A DNA stretch of 64,000 nt. It comes from Spiroplasma sp. SV19. Its GTDB lineage: Bacteria > Bacillota_I > Bacilli_A > Mycoplasmatales > Mycoplasmataceae. The position numbers were made by a program, and so were the translations under genes. How positions within the stretch are numbered: the first letter of the stretch is position 1; the number at the start of each line of letters is the position of its first letter. Shown here in pieces: positions 33,439-45,820 of the stretch. The notes below the pieces were generated by a model that saw only the letters and a program-made list of their open reading frames with translations, did not search any database and had not been told where the DNA came from. The stretch covers positions 682,001 to 746,000 of the forward strand of contig NZ_CP045455.1 in the NCBI RefSeq assembly GCF_030060925.1. The letters run 5' to 3'.

Positions 33439-34323
33439 TTACTCCTTATAATGATGATATTTATTATACAAAATATTTTTACTAATTTGATATTTGCTAG
33501 CAACAAAATCAATTGCTTGCTTAACCCGATAATTTTCATTTTTAATTAATTGATCAATCTCATAAAATAAAACTTCATCAGCAATTACCGCTTTTGGTTC
33601 CGCCGTAAACCCATCAACAACAATCACATATTCACCAAAAGCAACATTTTCTTTGTCCACCAAAAATGTTAAAACTTCCTGACAAGAACCACGATATCAT
33701 TGTTCATGAATTTTTGTTAATTCCTTCCCCACTGCAATTTTGCGATTACCAAGTATCGTTAAAATTAGTTTCAATGTTTCTAACAAACGATGTGGGGCTT
33801 CATAAAAAATAATTGGGTATGGTAACTTAGCAATTTGTTCTAATTCATTTATTTTCTTTGTTTTAATTTTCTCTAAAAACCCAAAAAATAAAAAATGTTT
33901 TGGATTAAGACCCGAACTAACAATTGCATTCAACGCAGCATTCGCGCCACTAATTGAAACAACATCATAAGGATACTCTGTTAAAATTTTATGTACAGCA
34001 TAATACCCTGGATCACTAATTAAAGGATAGCCAGCATCGCTAATAATCGCAATTGATAAATTAGCTGTTAAATCATTCACCATTTCTGTAAAGCGCGTCA
34101 TTTCATTTTCTTTATTTAATGAAACTAACTTTTTCTTTAACTTAAAATAATTTAATAATTTCAAAGTGTTTCGCGTATCTTCACAATAAATTTTTTGAAC
34201 ATTATTTTTAATAACATCAATTGCTCGTGGTGTCATTTCTTGTAAATTACCAATTGGGGTTGCAATTAAATAAACTTTTGGCTGGTCACTTTTAAAACTA
34301 TATTGTTTAATTTTATTTGCCAT
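33439..34323 (-). CDS. rsmI: 16S rRNA (cytidine-1402-2'-O)-methyltransferase
   Basis: 294 residues. SAM-dependent tetrapyrrole-methylase-like fold: VYLIATPIGNLQEMTPRAI, CEDTRNTLKLL, SDAGYPLISDPGYY and SGANAALNAIVSSGL are the family motifs. 2'-O-methylates C1402 in the ribosome decoding centre. The start codon overlaps the pth stop region by 11 bases. A UGA Trp lies near 33695. Confidence 0.95.
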
Positions 34324-34882
34324 TATAAAGACTCATTAGTTTATCAAAACTATCACCTTGAACTAAGTACTGGGTAACAATCTGAGAAACTCTTTCTAGT
34401 AAATCATTATTAATAATTGCTAACTGCTCAGCAGTAAATTTCCCCAACACTCAATTACGAAGGGAGATTTGCTCATGCTTGCCAATTCCTAATTTAATGC
34501 GCAAAAAACTCTCACTACCTAACTTGTGAATTAAATCTTTAATACCATTATGACCAGCACTTGAACCATTCTTTTTTAATTTTAAAACATTAAAGGCAAG
34601 ATCTTTGTCATCATAAATTACAATAATATCTTCTACTGCTAATTTATAAAACTGCTTAATTAATAAAACCGCATCGCCACTTAAATTCATAAAAGTTTGG
34701 GGTTGACAAAAAAGAACTTTTTGATTGTTAATTGTTGTTTCTCAAACAAAAGCATTAAAAACACTACGGGGTTTTGTTAAATTAAACTTAACAATCAATT
34801 TATCAATTGCTAAAAACCCAATATTATGTCTTGTATAAGCATATTCGTTCCCTGGATTACCCAAGCCCACAATTAACTTCAT
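34313..34882 (-). CDS. pth: peptidyl-tRNA hydrolase
   Basis: 189 residues. [23 protein letters not shown] contains the catalytic His of the RHN motif; [20 protein letters not shown] and [13 protein letters not shown] follow in order. Recycles peptidyl-tRNA released from stalled ribosomes. Upstream of rsmI and 14 bases after purB, forming a purA-purB-pth-rsmI run. Confidence 0.95.
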
Positions 34883-34896
34883 AGTTCCGTTCCCCT

Positions 34897-36189
34897 TTAT
34901 TTCAACACACGCTGATAAATTTTATCAACATTACGTAAAAAATAATTAATATCAAATAATTTATCTAGTTCTGATAATGATAAATATTTTGCAACATTAT
35001 TTTTAATTAAAACTGTTTTAAAATCAATTTGTTGTTGCTGTGTAAGTAAAGTACACTTTTGAATAAAATCATAAACTTCTTCACGTGAATAATTAGTTTC
35101 TTTTAAAATTTTTGTTAAAACAACTTGACTAAAATAAAGATTATTTGCCTGTTGTAAATGTTCATTAATTTTAATCGGATTAACCACTAAATCATCCAGA
35201 ACAGTAATCATCCGTTTTAAAAGATAAACAACTAAATGATATGTGTCTGGAATAATGATTCGTTCATTACTACTATGTGAAATATCACGTTCATGTCATA
35301 ATAAATTGTTTTCAAAAGCCACATTCATATTGCTACGAACTAATCGGGCTAATCCGGAAATATTTTCAGCACTAATTGGGTTTTTTTTATGAGGCATTGA
35401 TGACGAACCTTTTTGTGTTTTACTGAAACCTTCCGCAATTTCACTAACTTCTGAGCGCTGAAAATGACGAAACTCCAAAGCCATTTTTTCTAGTAAACTA
35501 GCAATTTGACTAAAACTCGTAAACAATGCAACATGATAATCACGCGAAGTTACTTGTGTTGTAATTGGGTCAACCTGCATTCCTAACTGGTGGGCAACAT
35601 ATTCTTCAACCGCCACTTCAACATGGGCAAAATTACCAACTGAACCAGAAATTTTTACAACTTCAATCCCTTGTGCGGCTTGATTAAAACGAGTTATGTT
35701 ACGATCTAATTCAGCATATCAAAGCAAGAATTTTAGTCCTAACGAAGTTGGTTCAGCAAACATACCGTGGGTACGACCCATAATTAATTGCTTTTTATAT
35801 AAAAGTGCTGAAGATTTTAAAACTGTTTGTAATTGCTGCAAAGATTTTCTAACAACCTCATTTGATACTTTAATTAAATAATTTTGACTAGTATCAACGA
35901 CATCAGTTGATGTTAAACCATAATGGATTCATTTCTTTTCTGGTCCTAATGTTTCTGATAACATACGGGTAAAAGCAACAACATCATGTTTTGTTTCAAC
36001 TTCTAATTCTAACATTCGTGGTAAATTTACTGTTAAATGCTCTTTAATTTTTTTAATATCACTGGGTGGAATTAATCCAATTTTAGCTCAACCTTCACAA
36101 ACTAATAATTCTACTTTTGCTCAAGTATTATATTTATTTTCATCATTTCAAATTGCTTCTAGTTCTGGAACAGCATAACGATTAATCAT
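34897..36189 (-). CDS. purB: adenylosuccinate lyase
   Basis: 430 residues. Signature [18 protein letters not shown] near 265, with the mobile catalytic Ser loop, and [12 protein letters not shown] near 90 with [13 protein letters not shown]. Converts adenylosuccinate to AMP in purine salvage (and SAICAR to AICAR, though no de novo genes are seen here). Its ATG shares one base with the purA stop (TAATG), so the two are translationally coupled. Confidence 0.96.
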
Positions 36190-37490
36190 TAGAAAATTTC
36201 CTCATTCATTAAAATAGTTTGTTCACGATCAGGACCAACAGAAAATAAACTAATTGGAACTCCTACAATTTCTTCTAATTCCATTAAATATTGTTGAGCA
36301 TTATGTGGTAGTTGTTCAAATGATGTTACCTTGCTAATATCTTCTTCTCACCCTGGCATTGTAATTAAAATTGGTTGACATTTTTCATATTCTTTAATTG
36401 TACTTGGAATATAATCAATTTGCTGACCATTATACTCATAACCAACACAAATTTTTAATTCCTTAATTGATGATAAAACATCTAACAACATTATTGCCAT
36501 ACTAGTGTAGCCACTAATTCGCAATGAGTGTTTCATTAAAACACCATCAAACCAACCAATGCGGCGAGCACGACCAGAAACAGTTCCATATTCCCGCCCT
36601 ACTTCACGAATATATTTTTCTGTTTCACCAAAAATTTCTGATGGAAACGGGCCAGTTCCAACTCGTGTATTATAAGCTTTTACAATTCCAATTACATTAT
36701 TAATATAACGCGGAGCAATACCAACTCCAACCGGAATTGATGCAGCTGTTGGATTAGAAGATGTTACAAAAGGATAGGTTCCGTGGTCTAAATCCAACAT
36801 TACGCCTTGGGCTCCTTCAAATAAAACTTTCTTATGCGCATGAATTGCATTATCAACTAAAATTGAAGTATCTGTTACTAATTCTTTAATTTGTTGAAAT
36901 AAATCCAAATATTCTTTTCAAATTAATTTTGGATCAAATCCCTCACTATTAAAAACTTTTGTTAAAATTTCATTTTTAAATTTTAAATTATTTTCTAATT
37001 TTCGTAAGAATTCTGTTTCATCAAATAAATCGCCTAAACGAATCCCAATGCGCTCTGCTTTATCCTGATAACAAGGGCCAATTCCTTTTTTAGTTGTTCC
37101 AATTGAATCTTTTTGACGATATTCTTCTTGCAATTCATCAATTTTCATATGATATGGAAAAATTAAATGTGCACGATCACTAATCCGTAAATTACGACAA
37201 TCAAACCCATTTTCTTGTAAATAATTAATCTCACTAACTAATTTTCGTAAATTAACAACACAACCATTCCCAATCACATTAATTGAATTTTTATTAAAAA
37301 CACCTGACGGAACAATACTTAACTTATATTTTGCTCCTTTAATCATAATCGTGTGCCCAGCATTATCACCACCTGCTCAGCGTACAACAACATCAGCTTT
37401 TTGGGCAAAATAATCAGTAATTTTACCTTTTCCTTCATCACCTCATTGGCTCCCAACAACAGCTAATGTTCGATAATTTGTACCACTCAT
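36189..37490 (-). CDS. purA: adenylosuccinate synthetase
   Basis: 433 residues. GTP-binding [14 protein letters not shown] at the N-terminus, [46 protein letters not shown] and TGPFPSE. Makes adenylosuccinate from IMP and aspartate; with purB it gives the IMP-to-AMP branch. In VVVRWAGGDNAG the Trp is a UGA. Confidence 0.97.
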
Positions 37491-37558
37491 AACTCACTCC
37501 CAACCTTTCTACCTTTTAATCTTAATATAATTTTTAATGATTTGACAACTTTTTCCAC

Positions 37559-39154
37559 TTATTTGGCTTTAATTACCGCTTGCACAAAACCATTAAATAA
37601 TGGATTTGGTTTATTTGGTCGTGACGTAAACTCAGGATGATATTGAGCAGCAATATAAAACGGATGGCTTGGTAATTCAATTACTTCAACCAAGTTTTTT
37701 GCCTCATAAAGCCCACTAAAAACTAATCCTGCTTGTTCTAATTGTTGACGATAGTCATTATTAAACTCATAACGGTGACGATGGCGTTCTAGGACTTCAT
37801 CTTTTCCATATAACCGATGAGCTAATGTATTTGGAACCAAAGTTGTTTTATAATTTCCTAGTCGTAAAGTTCCCCCAATATTTTCTGCTTTATCTTTTCC
37901 CCGAATTAAATCAATAATGGCATTGTTTGTTTTCATTAATTCAGAAGAATTCGCATCTTCAATATGACAAACATTACGGGCAAATTCAATCACTGCCGCT
38001 TGCATTCCAAAACAAATTCCTAATAACGGGATTTTGTTTTCACGTGCAAATTGACAAGCTAAAACTTTGCCCTCAAATCCCCGTTCACCAAAACCACCAG
38101 GAACTAAAATTCCCTTTGCATTTTGAAGCAACTGTTGATAATTATTAATAGTTACATCTTCGGCTTTGATTCACTCAATTTTAACTTGGACACTATTTTC
38201 ATAACCAGCAATACGTAACGATTCACTAACTGATAAATACGCATCGGGTAACTCAATATATTTGCCCACTAACTTAATTTCAATTGTTGTTTGTGAATGA
38301 TTAATTTTCTCAACAAATCGCTTTCATTCAGTAATATCTGTTTTTGTAATATTTAAGTTTAATAATTTACTAATTACTTGCTGAGCATTTTGTTGATACA
38401 TTTTCATTGGCACTTCATAAATACTTGCGGCATCAGTTGCAACAAGAACATTATTTTTCTCAATATTACAAAATAAAGCAATTTTTTCAAGCACACTATC
38501 ATCTAATACTTGTTCTGCACGAGCAACAACAATGTCGGGTTGAATTCCTAATAATAATAATTCGCGTACTGAATGTTGCGTTGGTTTCGTTTTTGATTCC
38601 TTTGAAGCAGCAATATAGGGAACTAATGAAACATGCATATATATCACATTTTCACGACCCTGTTCCATTCGGACTTGGCGAATTGCTTCAATAAAAGGTA
38701 ATGATTCAATGTCTCCAACTGTTCCACCAATTTCAGTAATAATAATATCCGCTTTTGATGTTTCTGCAGCATGATATACTTTCTTTTCAATTTCATTCGT
38801 AACATGTGGAACAACTTGTACGGTTCCACCATCATATTCACCGCGTCGTTCTTTTTCAATCACATTCTTATAAATTTGTCCTGAAGTAATATTTGATTCT
38901 TTTGTTAAATTTTCATCAATAAAACGTTCATAGTGCCCTAAATCTAAATCAGTTTCAGCCCCATCAGCTGTTACAAAAACTTCACCATGCTGATAAGGAC
39001 TCATTGTCCCAGGGTCAACATTTAAATATGGATCAAATTTTTGCATAAAAACATTTAATCCACTTGCTTTTAATAAGACACCAATTGAAGAAGCAGTAAT
39101 TCCTTTCCCTAGGCCACTTACAACTCCTCCCGTTACAAAAATATATTTTGCCAT
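37559..39154 (-). CDS. pyrG: CTP synthase
   Basis: 531 residues. N-terminal amidoligase: [40 protein letters not shown] and [15 protein letters not shown]-terminal class I glutaminase: LLGICFGMQ with the nucleophilic Cys, and the YHPEFTSRP His-Glu. Forms CTP from UTP and glutamine. rpoE-pyrG adjacency is a conserved Firmicute arrangement. Confidence 0.97.
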
Positions 39155-39180
39155 CGTATTTTCATCCTTTCATCCCCAAA

Positions 39181-39227
39181 TAAAAAGAGTTTAGAAATTA
39201 ACAGGGTTGTCAGTTCTAACACTCTTC
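39181..39227 (-). terminator. rpoE terminator
   Basis: Minus-strand hairpin: AAGAGTGTTAGAA pairs with TTCTAAACTCTT (one bulge), followed by TTTATTT. Lies between rpoE and pyrG. Confidence 0.65.
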
Positions 39228-39237
39228 AATCTTGGTA

Positions 39238-39786
39238 TTAATTATTTTCTTCCATTTCCTTTTCAAGAGCTTTTCAGTCAATTTCTTCTGTAATACCCAA
39301 TTTAGCTGCTACTGTCTCATCGTCATCATCAACAGAATAGTCACTAGAAACCAAGTCATCATCTTCAACTTCAATTTCAATTTCAACAAAATCATCTTCT
39401 TCATTATCGTCTTCATCTAAAGTATCGTCAAAATCAAGAGTGTCAATTAATGATTCTTCATCCTCATCTTCTTCCTCTTCATCTAAATCAATATCTTCAA
39501 ATTCTTCTGTTGTTTCAAATTGATCAGTATAATCATATTGTTTTTTAATATCATCATACTTTAAAAATTCGCGTAACCCTCACATACCTTCACTTGTTAA
39601 GACAAAACGGTTATCTAGAACTAAATCAGTATATAATTCTGCAATAACGTCTTCCTTACTTGTTCCGTGTACTGTTACATCACTTTGTGAAGCAATATCA
39701 TTTCAAATGTTTTCAAAAGTATCACTTCCACCTTTTTTCTTTAAACATGAATACACTAACTCTAATAATTCTACACTATCGTTCAT
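39238..39786 (-). CDS. rpoE: RNA polymerase delta subunit
   Basis: 182 residues. The N-terminal 90 residues form the HARE-HTH domain (LLELVYSCLKKKGGSDTFENIW, FVLTSEGMWGLREF), and the rest is a disordered acidic tail of Asp/Glu. Delta helps polymerase recycle and select promoters. Two Trp are UGA. Start ATG has GAAAGG upstream. Confidence 0.92.
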
Positions 39787-39804
39787 TAATTTAAACCTTT
39801 CTTA

Positions 39805-41031
39805 CTAACTACTATATTTTTCACCAATTGAAAACCAAATTGTTGTTGCAGTTTCTTTGTTATTATTTTTAAATGCCAAGACCTCTGATACCTCCATAAT
39901 GCATTTTATGCCATCAGGAGTATCAATATAAATTGGTTTTGTATTACTATCATATAATTTAACTGGTTTTAGGTTGTATTCAACCATAAAATAATTATAA
40001 TGGTTTTTATATTTTTTTATCAAATTATTTTTAATTTCTTCTAAATTTCTTTTATTAGGGTTTACTTTCCGTAAAAATTCCCGATTTATTAACATTTTAA
40101 TTAACGTAACTAAAACTTCATCATTTTCGTGTTCTAATATTTTTAAATAAGTAAATAAAGTATAATCATCTAATAAACAATAATCTTCTGCTTTCATCAT
40201 TTGACCATTAAACAATGGACTCAATAACATTATAATTTCCTTATTTTTAAAAGTATAATTCGCAAGATATAAATCACATAAACGTTTAAACATCATTTTA
40301 AAAGTTAAATCAAAGCCAATACTTAATGGGTGTAAATAAATTTGTTTATACATATGATAACGGCCAATTAGAAACGATTCAATTGCATATTGGACTTTTA
40401 ACGGAAAAATAATCTTTTTATCTTTAATAAATAAGTGGCGAATAATTCATTGGGTATCAACATGACTATAACCAACACCACTTGTTTGCCCATCACGTAA
40501 TAAGTAATCCATCCGGTCGGCATCTAATTGTGATGAAACTAACGATGATAAAACACTATCATGATGTTTTCCTTCAATAATCATACATAATTCATTAATT
40601 TCATCAGGACTAAATTCTTGGGTTAAAATTTTATTAATATTTGTTGTTGGACTTTTAATTAATAATGTTGAATAACTTTCATGACTAATATTACTATTTG
40701 TAACCTTATTAATCATTTCAAAAGTATGGGAAAAAGGGCCATGTCCAATATCATGTAATAATCCCGCTAACTTAACCAATAATTGTTCATGCTTACTATA
40801 CATTTCTTGAAAACTTGATGTCTCTAGCATTTTGCTAACTAAATGATAAACACCCAAACAATGTGAAAAACGCGTATGCGACGCACTTGGAAAAACATAT
40901 TGGCCCCCTGCTAATTGACTAATTCGACGTAAACGTTGAAACTCTGGGGTATTAATTAATTTAACGGCAATTTCTTCAGTAATTTCAATATCACCATGAA
41001 CACTATCACGGATTGTTAAGGGTAATTTCAT
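39805..41031 (-). CDS. HD-domain phosphohydrolase (YwfO/dNTPase-like)
   Basis: 408 residues. Metal-binding pattern H...HD...D: ASHTRFSHCLGVYHL, LAGLLHDIGHGPFSHTFE, IEGKHHDS and SQLDADRMDYLLRDG. These match the dNTP triphosphohydrolase-like group of HD proteins. Substrates are probably (d)NTPs. One UGA Trp near 40446. Between rpoE and gltX. Confidence 0.9.
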
Positions 41032-41036
41032 TGTTT

Positions 41037-42485
41037 TTATTGTAATTTTGTAATATTACTAATTACTTGTTCTCTTCCTAATAAATAAATAACCTTTGCT
41101 AGTTCTGGTCCGTGTTCTTGATGAGAAGTAAAAATTCGAATTGGCATAAATAAATTCTTTCCTTTCATTTGATATTGATCACCCATCTTGGTAATTAGGT
41201 CTTTAATATTTGGTTCTGTTCAATCTGATAACTCGTGTAACTGGTTTTTAAAAGTTGCAATCATTGCTTCATAACCACTTAGTTCTGTTAATATCGCCAT
41301 TGTTGTTGCTGTTAACTGGGTAACTGGTTCAAAAAACGGTTTTGCTAATGTTACAATTTCAGCACCATATTGAAGTTCTTTCTTATAAATTAATAATAAC
41401 ATATTTACTCATTCTGCTCTTTTTTTTGTTAAATCATATTTTTCAGCTAAAAAAGGACGAACAAAAGCAAGATAATCTTGATCACTAAGTTGTTTAAGAT
41501 AGTAATTATTCATTCAAGTTAATTTTTTGACATCAAACATACTTGGCGATTTACTAAATCGTGTTTCATCAAATATTTTAATTAATTCATCATGGGAAAA
41601 AATTTCAGCTGTTCCTAATGGTGATCATCCTAATAAGCTAATGAAATTAAAAATTGCTGTTGGTAAATAACCCAGAGTCCGATATTGACTAATAAATTGC
41701 ATTAAATGACTATCTCGTTTTGATAATTTTTTATGTTGTTCATTAACAATTAATGTTAAATGTGCAAAAATTGGTGGGGTTGCTTTAAAAGCTTGATAAA
41801 TCATTAATTGTTTTGGCGTATTAGAAATGTGTTCTTCACCACGAACAACATGACTAATCGCCATTAGCATGTCATCAATTACCACGGCAAAATTATATGT
41901 TGGAATCCCATTTGATTTTAAAATAACTCAATCACCAAGATCTTTTGATTCAAAATGAACTGGACCACGAACTAAATCATTAAAATCATAACTAGTATTA
42001 TCAGGAACAAAAAAACGCAAATTATATGGCATATGATTTGCTAATTTTGTTGCAACTTCCGCTGCTGATAAGTTTCAACATTTACGATTATAACGTGGTG
42101 AAAGATGCCCTGCTGCTAATTGTGCTTCGCGATCTTGTTCTAATTCAACTGATGTACAAAAACAGTAATATGCTTTCTTCATGTCTAATAACTCTTGCGC
42201 ATATTTTTGATAAATGTCTAATCGTTCTAATTGACGATATGGACCATAAGCTCCTGGTCGATCAATTGTTTCATCTGGCTCAATTCCTAACCAACGTAAA
42301 TTATCTAATTGCGATGCAATTGCTCCATCAACATTACGTTCGGTATCAGTATCTTCAATTCGCAAAACAAAAACACCTTGATAATGTTTTGCAAACAAAT
42401 AATTAAATAAGGCTGTTCTTGTATTTCCAATATGTAAAAATCCTGTTGGACTTGGTGCATAACGTAATCTAATCTTTTGACTCAT
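41037..42485 (-). CDS. gltX: glutamyl-tRNA synthetase
   Basis: 482 residues. [20 protein letters not shown] carries the HIGH-type motif, [12 protein letters not shown] is class I GluRS specific, and KLSKRDS is the KMSKS loop. Six bases upstream of the HD gene. In mollicutes this enzyme usually also charges tRNA-Gln for the amidotransferase route. Confidence 0.96.
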
Positions 42486-42506
42486 TTTAATTCCTCATTC
42501 TAACTT

Positions 42507-42968
42507 CTAATAATTATCTTTTTTAACTAGCAGCAATGTGGTATAACTTTGAATAATCTTGTTAAAGTTTTTTTCTGTTGTTGTTGCTTTAATATTAATA
42601 TTTTCATCTTCTAATTGTAACAATTGTTTTAAATTCATTTTAATTGCTGACTTATATTCTTTTAATTTTGGTTCATCAAGAATAATTGTTGCATCAAGAT
42701 TAACAATTTGATAATTTTGATTAGTCATTAAAGTTAGTGCTTGTTTTAAAATTATTTGTGAATCAATATTTTCATTTGTCTCATCAAACCAATCACCCAA
42801 GTCTCCTAACCCTAATGCGCCAATAATTGCTTCACTAATTGTGTGCAACAAGATATCACCATCAGAAACAGCTTCAACTTGATATTGACACGGAATAAAA
42901 ATTCCTCCCAAGGGAAATCCCGTTCCTGCTTTTAAATTATGCAAATCATAACTATTACCAACACGCAT
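42507..42968 (-). CDS. ispF: 2-C-methyl-D-erythritol 2,4-cyclodiphosphate synthase
   Basis: 153 residues. Metal ligands: Asp and His of SYDLHNL (family DxH), and the His of SDGDILLHTISEAIIG. GALGLGDLGDWF and NINIKATTTEKNF are the remaining IspF signatures. Catalyses a cyclisation step of the MEP isoprenoid pathway. The usual GHGFDVH is GNSYDLH here, with the ligands kept. No other MEP gene is in the window. Confidence 0.9.
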   Translation of the reverse strand: MRVGNSYDLHNLKAGTGFPLGGIFIPCQYQVEAVSDGDILLHTISEAIIGALGLGDLGDWFDETNENIDSQIILKQALTLMTNQNYQIVNLDATIILDEPKLKEYKSAIKMNLKQLLQLEDENINIKATTTEKNFNKIIQSYTTLLLVKKDNY

Positions 42969-42979
42969 AATTATTCTCC

Positions 42980-44080
42980 TTAAACATTAAATTTAAAAAA
43001 GCAAATATCACCATCTTGCATTGTATAAGTTTTTCCCTCACTTCGCAAACGGCCATTTTCTTTTACTGCTTTTTCACTCCCATACTTGATTAAATCGGCA
43101 TATGAATATATTTCAGCGCGAATAAATCCGCGTTCAAAATCAGAATGAATAAGACCAGCACACATTGGGGCTGTTCAACCCTTTTGAAAAGTTCATGCCC
43201 GAACTTCTTGTTTTCCGGCAGTAAAAAATGTTTGTAATCCTAATAAGGCATATGATTTTTTAATTAACTGACTTAACCCCGCTTCTTTAATGCCATAGTC
43301 AGCCATTAATAAAGCACGATCAGTTAAATCTAACGCTGATAATTCCTCTTCAATTTTGGCACAAATAACAATAACTTCAATCTTGTGTTGTTTTCCGTAC
43401 TCTTTTACTTTTTCAACATAGACATTATCTTCTTGATTAAGATCTTCTTCAGCAACATTAGCAACATAAATAAATGGTTTAATTGTTAATAAATTAAAAC
43501 TTTTCACAAGTTTTAATTCATCTTCTGATAAGGAAAGGTCTTTTAATAATTTATTTTGTTCTAATGCTGTTGTTAATTTTAATAATAATTCATACTCAAC
43601 CACATCATCTTTTTGTTTTAAAGTTTGTGCTTTTTTCGCGACTTTATCAATTCGTTTCTTAATTTGTTCTTGATCAGAAATAATTAATTCCAAGTTAATT
43701 ATCTCAATGTCACGAATTGGATCAACTGTTCCTTCAACATGTGTGATATCTTTATTATCAAAACAACGAACAACCATACAAATTGCATCAGTTTCTCGAA
43801 TATTTTGTAAAAAAGCATTCCCTAAACCTTCACCCTTACTAGCACCGGCAATTAATCCTGCAATATCATAAAATTCAAATGTACTATGAATTGCTTTATT
43901 TGGTTCACAAAGATTAATTAAAGTGTCCATCCGTTCATCTGGAACTTCAACTGTTCCAACATTAGGATTAATTGTTGCAAACGGATAATTTGCTGCTTCA
44001 ACTTGTGAATTTGTAATTGCGTTAAATAAAGTTGATTTACCAACATTTGGTAAACCAATAATCCCCATTTTTAATGCCAT
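42980..44080 (-). CDS. ychF: redox-regulated ATPase/GTPase YchF
   Basis: 366 residues (Obg family). P-loop [16 protein letters not shown], switch [20 protein letters not shown], and a C-terminal TGS-type domain ending [15 protein letters not shown]. YchF prefers ATP and is linked to ribosomes and oxidative stress. Two UGA Trp codons near 43170-43190. Confidence 0.96.
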
Positions 44081-44102
44081 CTTTTTTCTTCCTTACTATC
44101 AA

Positions 44103-44993
44103 TTAATCATCTGTTAAACCTAATAGTTCTAAAATACGATTTAAATCTTTTAACCCTAAATAATTAATTACAATTTTATCAGTATCGATAACTACTTTTG
44201 TTCCTAATTTACGCATAATTTTATTTTCTAAAAATTCATTAACTGTTCGTTTTGCCGGAACTTTTTTATTATCTTCTGGCGTTTTAGTTGACTTTGTTCC
44301 ATACGTTCTAACCAATTCTTCAACTTGACGCGCATTTAAATTAAGACTAACAATTTTATCAACAATTTTTTTAAATTCATTTTTATTCACATGGAGACTA
44401 ATTAGTGGTTTAACTTGTCCCATTGTAACTTTATTTTCTAATAATAATTTTTGAACATCTGCTGGTAAAGTTAATAGTCGCAAGGTATTTGCAATATGAC
44501 TACGTGATTTTCCAATTCGTTGCGCTAATTCATCTTGGGTTAAATCCAGTAATGTAATTAATTCTTTATAAGCATTTGCTTCTTCAATTGTATTTAAATC
44601 AACACGTTGAATATTTTCAACCAAGGCCACTTCTTTCATTTGTTGATCATTAAAATCAACAATGATTGCGGGAATTTTTGTTAATCCTGCTAATTTAGCC
44701 GCACGACTACGGCGTTCTCCAGCTACTAGATAATAACCATTACTTGTTTTTTTAACAATAATTGGTTGAATCAAACCATATGCTTTAATTGACTGTGCTA
44801 ATTCTGCCAACTCTTCGTCATTAAAAGTTTTTCGTGGCTGATGTGGATTTGGAAAAATTTCTGTTAGCATAACTTCATTCGCCGTTGCTTTTAGTTCATC
44901 ACTACTTTCAATTTCTTTAATTACATCATTAATTCCTTCACCAAAAATTTTATCCAATCCTTTTGAACTTAATCGACTCTTATTGTTTGCCAT
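44103..44993 (-). CDS. parB: chromosome partitioning protein ParB
   Basis: 296 residues. CTP-binding ParB motifs IFPNPHQPRKTF and GERRSRAAKLAGL, then NIQRVDLNTIEEANAY and the HTH DLTQDELAQRIGKSRSHIANTLRLL. Loads on parS and feeds SMC loading. Overlaps parA by 14 bases. The rsmG-parA-parB order is the classical oriC-proximal one. Confidence 0.95.
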   Translation of the reverse strand: MANNKSRLSSKGLDKIFGEGINDVIKEIESSDELKATANEVMLTEIFPNPHQPRKTFNDEELAELAQSIKAYGLIQPIIVKKTSNGYYLVAGERRSRAAKLAGLTKIPAIIVDFNDQQMKEVALVENIQRVDLNTIEEANAYKELITLLDLTQDELAQRIGKSRSHIANTLRLLTLPADVQKLLLENKVTMGQVKPLISLHVNKNEFKKIVDKIVSLNLNARQVEELVRTYGTKSTKTPEDNKKVPAKRTVNEFLENKIMRKLGTKVVIDTDKIVINYLGLKDLNRILELLGLTDD

Positions 44994-45759
44994 TGTTTGC
45001 CAACACCTCTCTCGTTAATTCTTCATACGCAACTGCACCCGCTCCACCTTTATCATAATCAAAAATACTTAATCCGTGTGAGGGTGACTCACTAATTTTG
45101 ATATTTCGAGGAATATGCGTTCGATATACTTTTTCATTGAAATATTTTTTAACCTCTGCCATTACTTCAAATGATAGTTTTGTTCGAGAATCAAACATTG
45201 TTAGAACAATTCCTTCAATTGTTAAATTTTTATTAAACATTTTTTGCACAAAGCGAATTGAAGTTAACAACTGCGCTAAACCCTCTAATGCATAATATTC
45301 TGCTTGAATTGGAATCAAAACTGAATCAGCACAAGCTAAGGCATTTCGATTAATTAATCCTAACGAAGGTGGACAATCAATTAAAATAAAATCATATTTA
45401 TCACGAATTGGTTTAATCCGGTCAAGTAAAATATTTTGATTATCATCTAATTTTTCCATTAAATAAACATCTGCACCAGCTAATGAAATTGTTGCAGGTG
45501 CTAAATCAACATTATTGATAACTCCTGGAATAATAATGTTTTTCAATGGTACTTGCCCAACTAAAACATCATACATACTCATTCCATCATGAATTTCATC
45601 TTTATTAGCACCAGTTCCCGTTGTCGCATTTCCCTGGGGATCAATATCAACTAATAAAACTTTTTTCCCAGTTCGTGCTAATCCAGCTGCTAAATTAATT
45701 GAAGTTGTTGTTTTTCCAACCCCACCCTTTTGGTTTGTGATTGCAATAATTTTCCCCAT
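44980..45759 (-). CDS. parA: chromosome partitioning ATPase ParA (Soj)
   Basis: 259 residues. Deviant Walker A KGGVGKTTTSINLA, then LLVDIDPQGNATTGTG and ILIDCPPSLGLINRNAL. Dynamic ATPase partner of ParB in origin segregation. No UGA interruption. Confidence 0.96.
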   Translation of the reverse strand: MGKIIAITNQKGGVGKTTTSINLAAGLARTGKKVLLVDIDPQGNATTGTGANKDEIHDGMSMYDVLVGQVPLKNIIIPGVINNVDLAPATISLAGADVYLMEKLDDNQNILLDRIKPIRDKYDFILIDCPPSLGLINRNALACADSVLIPIQAEYYALEGLAQLLTSIRFVQKMFNKNLTIEGIVLTMFDSRTKLSFEVMAEVKKYFNEKVYRTHIPRNIKISESPSHGLSIFDYDKGGAGAVAYEELTREVLANNGKQ

Positions 45760-45820
45760 AATTTTCCTCTCTTTGCTTTGTAACTAATAATTTTATATAT
45801 TATTATTATTATATAACACT

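Noticed and set aside
35080-35100. TTCACGTGAA core resembling parS
   Set aside because: Only 12 of 16 positions match the consensus TGTTTCACGTGAAACA and it lies inside purB coding sequence encoding SREE. No better parS was seen near parAB.
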